Shown: piece by piece, positions 5,889-7,716 of the stretch
How positions within the stretch are numbered: position 1 is the stretch's first letter
Layout of the letters: each line of letters begins with the position of its first letter
Notes under the pieces: model-generated
The model's database searches: none
What the model was told of the DNA's origin: nothing
What the model saw: only the letters and a program-made list of their open reading frames with translations
Program-made: the position numbers and the translations under genes
NCBI GenBank assembly: GCA_041655035.1
Contig: JBAZCN010000153.1
Coordinates: 1-7,716 of the forward strand
Direction: 5' to 3'
Origin: NAT127 sp041655035
GTDB taxonomy: Bacteria; Pseudomonadota; Gammaproteobacteria; Pseudomonadales; Porticoccaceae
Length of the DNA: 7,716 bases

Positions 5889-7424
5889 ATGATTGAATCC
5901 CGACATATCCAGTTGATGGACACGACCCTCAGGGATGGGGAGCAGACCCAGGGCGTGTCCTTTTCCGCCGAGGAAAAGGCCGCTATCGCCAAATCCCTGC
6001 TCAAGTCCCTGAATATCGACCGCATCGAAGTGGCGTCGGCGGGGGTCTCCGAGGGCGAGAAGCTCGCGGTCACCGCGATCAACGACTGGGCGCGGCAGGA
6101 AGGGCTGGATGAGCGCATCGAAGTGCTCGGCTTCGTCGATCACAGGCGCAGCGTCGACTGGATCGTCGCCACCGGTGGCCGGGTGATCAATCTGCTGACC
6201 AAGGGCAGCGAGAAACACTGTCGGGAGCAGCTCGGCACCACCCTGGAGGGCCATGCCGAGGATATCCGCACCACCGTGGACTACGCGCTGTCGCGGGGCC
6301 TCAAGGTCAATGTCTACCTCGAGGACTGGTCCAACGGTTACCGCGACAGCCCGGATTACGTGTACGGCCTGATGGCGCGCATCTGCGATATCGGCATCAC
6401 CCATTTCATGCTGCCGGACACCCTGGGGGTGATGTCGCCGGACGAGGTCTTTGCCAGTTTCAAGGACATGATCGAGCGCTTCCCCGGCGTGCAGTTCGAC
6501 TTTCATCCCCATAATGACTACGGCCTCGCGGTGGCCAACGTCATGGCGGCGGTAAACGCCGGTGTGTCGTCGGTGCACTGCACGGTGAATTGCCTGGGCG
6601 AGCGCGCCGGCAATGTCTCCCTCGCCGAGGTCGCGGTGGTGCTCAGGGACAAGATGGGCATGGAACTGTCCATCGATGAGAGCAACATCATGAAGGTCAG
6701 CAAGATGGTGGAGAATTTCTCCGGCAAATGGATTTCCGACAACAGCCCCATCGTCGGCGCCAATGTGTTTACCCAGACCGCCGGTATCCACGCCGACGGC
6801 GACCGCAAGGGCGGGCTCTATGTCAGCAAATTGACCCCGGAGCGTTTTTCGCGCACCCGCAGCTACGCGCTCGGCAAGATGAGCGGCAAGGCATCGCTGC
6901 TCAAGAATCTCGAGACCCTGGGGATCACCCTGTCTGCGGAAAACCAGACGAAGGTGCTGGCGCGCATCGTCAAGATGGGCGACTCCAAGCACCAGATCAC
7001 CCTGGACGACCTGCCGTTCATCATCGCCGATGTGATGGAGAGCAAGGAGTACAAGCATATCCGCCTGCTCGACTGCGTGATCAGCAGCCGGCTCAACGAA
7101 AACTCGCGGGTCGATATCGAGGTGGAGCTGCAGGGCCAGGTATACACCGCCAGTGGCGAAGGCAACGGCGGCTTCGACGCCTTTATCGATGCGATCCAGT
7201 CGGTCCTTGCCGGTCGCGGTATCAGGCTCCCCGACCTGGTCGACTACGAGGTGAAGATTCCCAAGGGCGGCAACACCAACGCCCTGACCGAGTGCGTCGT
7301 CACCTGGCGCGGGGTCGGCAGCCGTCTGGTAAAAACCCGCGGCGTGCACGCCAACCAGGTGTTCGCCGCGGTGCTGGCCACCCTGCGGGTGATCAATATG
7401 CAACTGCACGAGATGACTTTGTAG
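5889..7424 (+). CDS. Alpha-isopropylmalate/citramalate synthase-family enzyme
   Basis: Claisen-type condensing enzyme that joins acetyl-CoA to a 2-oxoacid: 2-oxoisovalerate in leucine synthesis, or pyruvate if it is a citramalate synthase. The 511-aa chain has an N-terminal HMGL-like TIM barrel with DTTLRDGEQT (R15, D16), the metal-binding FHPHNDYG (H206, H208) and GERAGN (237-242). A linker includes GIHADGDRKGGLY. A C-terminal LeuA-type dimer/allosteric domain includes GGNTNALTECVVTW and ends TLRVINMQLHEMTL. EVLGFVDHRRSVDWI, INLLTKGSEKHC and VYLEDWSNG differ from E. coli LeuA and recall the divergent Bacteroidetes-type synthases. The start is uncertain: ATGs at 5880 and 5889 are in frame and neither has a clear Shine-Dalgarno; 5889 leaves the usual roughly ten residues before DTTLRDG. 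The leuB, leuC and leuD genes are not adjacent. Fold and reaction class are firm; substrate is unresolved. Confidence 0.9.
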   Translation: MIESRHIQLMDTTLRDGEQTQGVSFSAEEKAAIAKSLLKSLNIDRIEVASAGVSEGEKLAVTAINDWARQEGLDERIEVLGFVDHRRSVDWIVATGGRVINLLTKGSEKHCREQLGTTLEGHAEDIRTTVDYALSRGLKVNVYLEDWSNGYRDSPDYVYGLMARICDIGITHFMLPDTLGVMSPDEVFASFKDMIERFPGVQFDFHPHNDYGLAVANVMAAVNAGVSSVHCTVNCLGERAGNVSLAEVAVVLRDKMGMELSIDESNIMKVSKMVENFSGKWISDNSPIVGANVFTQTAGIHADGDRKGGLYVSKLTPERFSRTRSYALGKMSGKASLLKNLETLGITLSAENQTKVLARIVKMGDSKHQITLDDLPFIIADVMESKEYKHIRLLDCVISSRLNENSRVDIEVELQGQVYTASGEGNGGFDAFIDAIQSVLAGRGIRLPDLVDYEVKIPKGGNTNALTECVVTWRGVGSRLVKTRGVHANQVFAAVLATLRVINMQLHEMTL

Positions 7425-7445
7425 ATATACCCTGGTTGGCTGTTC

Positions 7446-7530
7446 CCGATAGGGTGCGCTGAAGAATGAAGCGCACCGGCGGTGTTTCGGAGGCTTCCCG
7501 GTGCGCTTCATTCTTCAGCGCACCCTATGG
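7446..7530 (+). repeat. Palindromic repeat family, copy D (perfect inverted repeat)
   Basis: Fourth copy, starting about 20 bases after the synthase stop. Here the two halves are exact reverse complements over 31 bp: 7449-7479 (ATAGGGTGCGCTGAAGAATG onward) pairs with 7498-7528 (ending AGCGCACCCTAT), with an 18-base loop. Each half also contains the smaller hairpin GGTGCGCT/AGCGCACC. Transcribed from either side it would fold into a long stem, but no T-run follows, so a terminator role is only possible. Confidence 0.9.
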
Positions 7531-7561
7531 ATACCGGGACAGCGGTGAGTGTTGGCGCGTT

Positions 7562-7644
7562 CCATGGGGTGTGCCGACGGAGGAGGCGCCCCGGCGGTGT
7601 TTGGGTGTTCTCCGGTGCGCTTCAGCGTTCAGCGGACCCCATGG
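7562..7644 (+). repeat. Palindromic repeat family, copy E
   Basis: Fifth copy, the most diverged on its right half. It starts CCATGGGGTGTGCCGACGG and ends CAGCGGACCCCATGG, with CCGGTGCGCTTCAGCGTTCA inside. The CCATGGGG/CCCCATGG ends are exact inverted complements. The 31-base linker to copy D (7531-7561) ends TTGGCGCGT, similar to the TTGGTACGT end of the linkers in the left array, so the arrangement is a shortened version of the left tandem. It abuts the terminator stem at 7645. Confidence 0.8.
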
Positions 7645-7675
7645 AACTGCGGGCGTTACATCGCCCGCAGTTTTT
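7645..7675 (+). terminator. Intrinsic terminator for plus-strand transcripts
   Basis: AACTGCGGGCG (7645-7655) and CGCCCGCAGTT (7662-7672) form a perfect 11-bp GC-rich stem with the 6-base loop TTACAT, and the T-run continues to 7675. It would end plus-strand transcription from the synthase gene about 220 bases after its stop. The stem overlaps the 3' end of the convergent minus-strand gene, whose TAA (7658-7656) falls in the loop. There is no T-run on the minus side. Confidence 0.7.
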
Positions 7676-7716
7676 CGACGACCTTGTCGCCAAAGGCATC
7701 GGTGCTGATCAATTGC
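7656..7716 (-). CDS. 3' end of an unrecognised convergent gene (partial)
   Basis: The minus strand reads QLISTDAFGDKVVEKLRAM followed by TAA at 7658-7656; the rest is beyond the right edge. Evidence that it is real: plausible amphipathic C-terminus, codon choice with G/C in third position, and a terminator stem ending exactly around its stop. I do not recognise the family from 19 residues. It is convergent with the synthase gene, so the two share the repeat-bearing intergenic region. Confidence 0.5.
   Translation of the reverse strand, partial: QLISTDAFGDKVVEKLRAM

Noticed and set aside
5877..7511. Minus-strand ORF of 544 aa
   Set aside because: Antisense to the synthase with its clear catalytic motifs, and its start lies in repeat D.
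1823..7644. Composite transposon bounded by the repeats
   Set aside because: No transposase or target-site duplication is visible, and the repeats are short, multi-copy and tandem.
7466..7708. 80-aa ORF starting MKRTGGVSEASR
   Set aside because: It starts inside repeat copy D, runs through E and the terminator, and shares the CASFFSAPYG translation with the left array.

Overview
The window looks like chromosomal DNA from a high-GC gammaproteobacterium. That is inferred from strong G/C bias at third codon positions, dense short-spaced genes, a WbpM-type dehydratase and a CHASE2 cyclase; genus cannot be fixed from sequence alone. I see no phage, plasmid, CRISPR, tRNA or rRNA signal.

Layout. 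(1) 1-1751, minus strand: most of a membrane CHASE2-class III nucleotide cyclase, cut by the left edge. (2) 1752-2431: a divergent intergenic region of about 680 bases. It holds three copies of an imperfectly palindromic repeat of about 85 bp, in a 131-bp tandem array, then a promoter and a roughly 200-nt leader. (3) 2432-5706, plus strand: a two-gene unit with a 1-base stop/start overlap. It encodes a membrane nucleotide-sugar 4,6-dehydratase (WbpM/CapD/PglF type, TTG start) and a Wzy_C-family O-antigen ligase-like membrane protein. (4) 5707-5888: a short gap with a good sigma70-like promoter. (5) 5889-7424, plus strand: an alpha-isopropylmalate/citramalate synthase-family enzyme of the divergent type I associate with Bacteroidetes-like sequences. 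(6) 7425-7655: two more copies of the same repeat, then an intrinsic terminator. (7) 7656-7716, minus strand: the last 19 codons of an unrecognised convergent gene.

How the genes fit together. The dehydratase would make a 4-keto-6-deoxy-HexNAc nucleotide sugar. The ligase-like protein would act on polyprenyl-linked glycan at the periplasmic face. Together they point to surface polysaccharide or glycan attachment, without the usual glycosyltransferases beside them. The acyl-CoA-condensing synthase has its own promoter and is metabolically separate. The cyclase is a membrane-bound sensor transcribed away from this block.

Most unusual points: a five-copy palindromic repeat family on both sides of the gene block in the same orientation; substitutions at two normally conserved cyclase active-site positions; a terminator whose loop carries the stop codon of the convergent gene; and in-frame leader ORFs ahead of a TTG-started dehydratase. 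I found no convincing new defence or mobile system.
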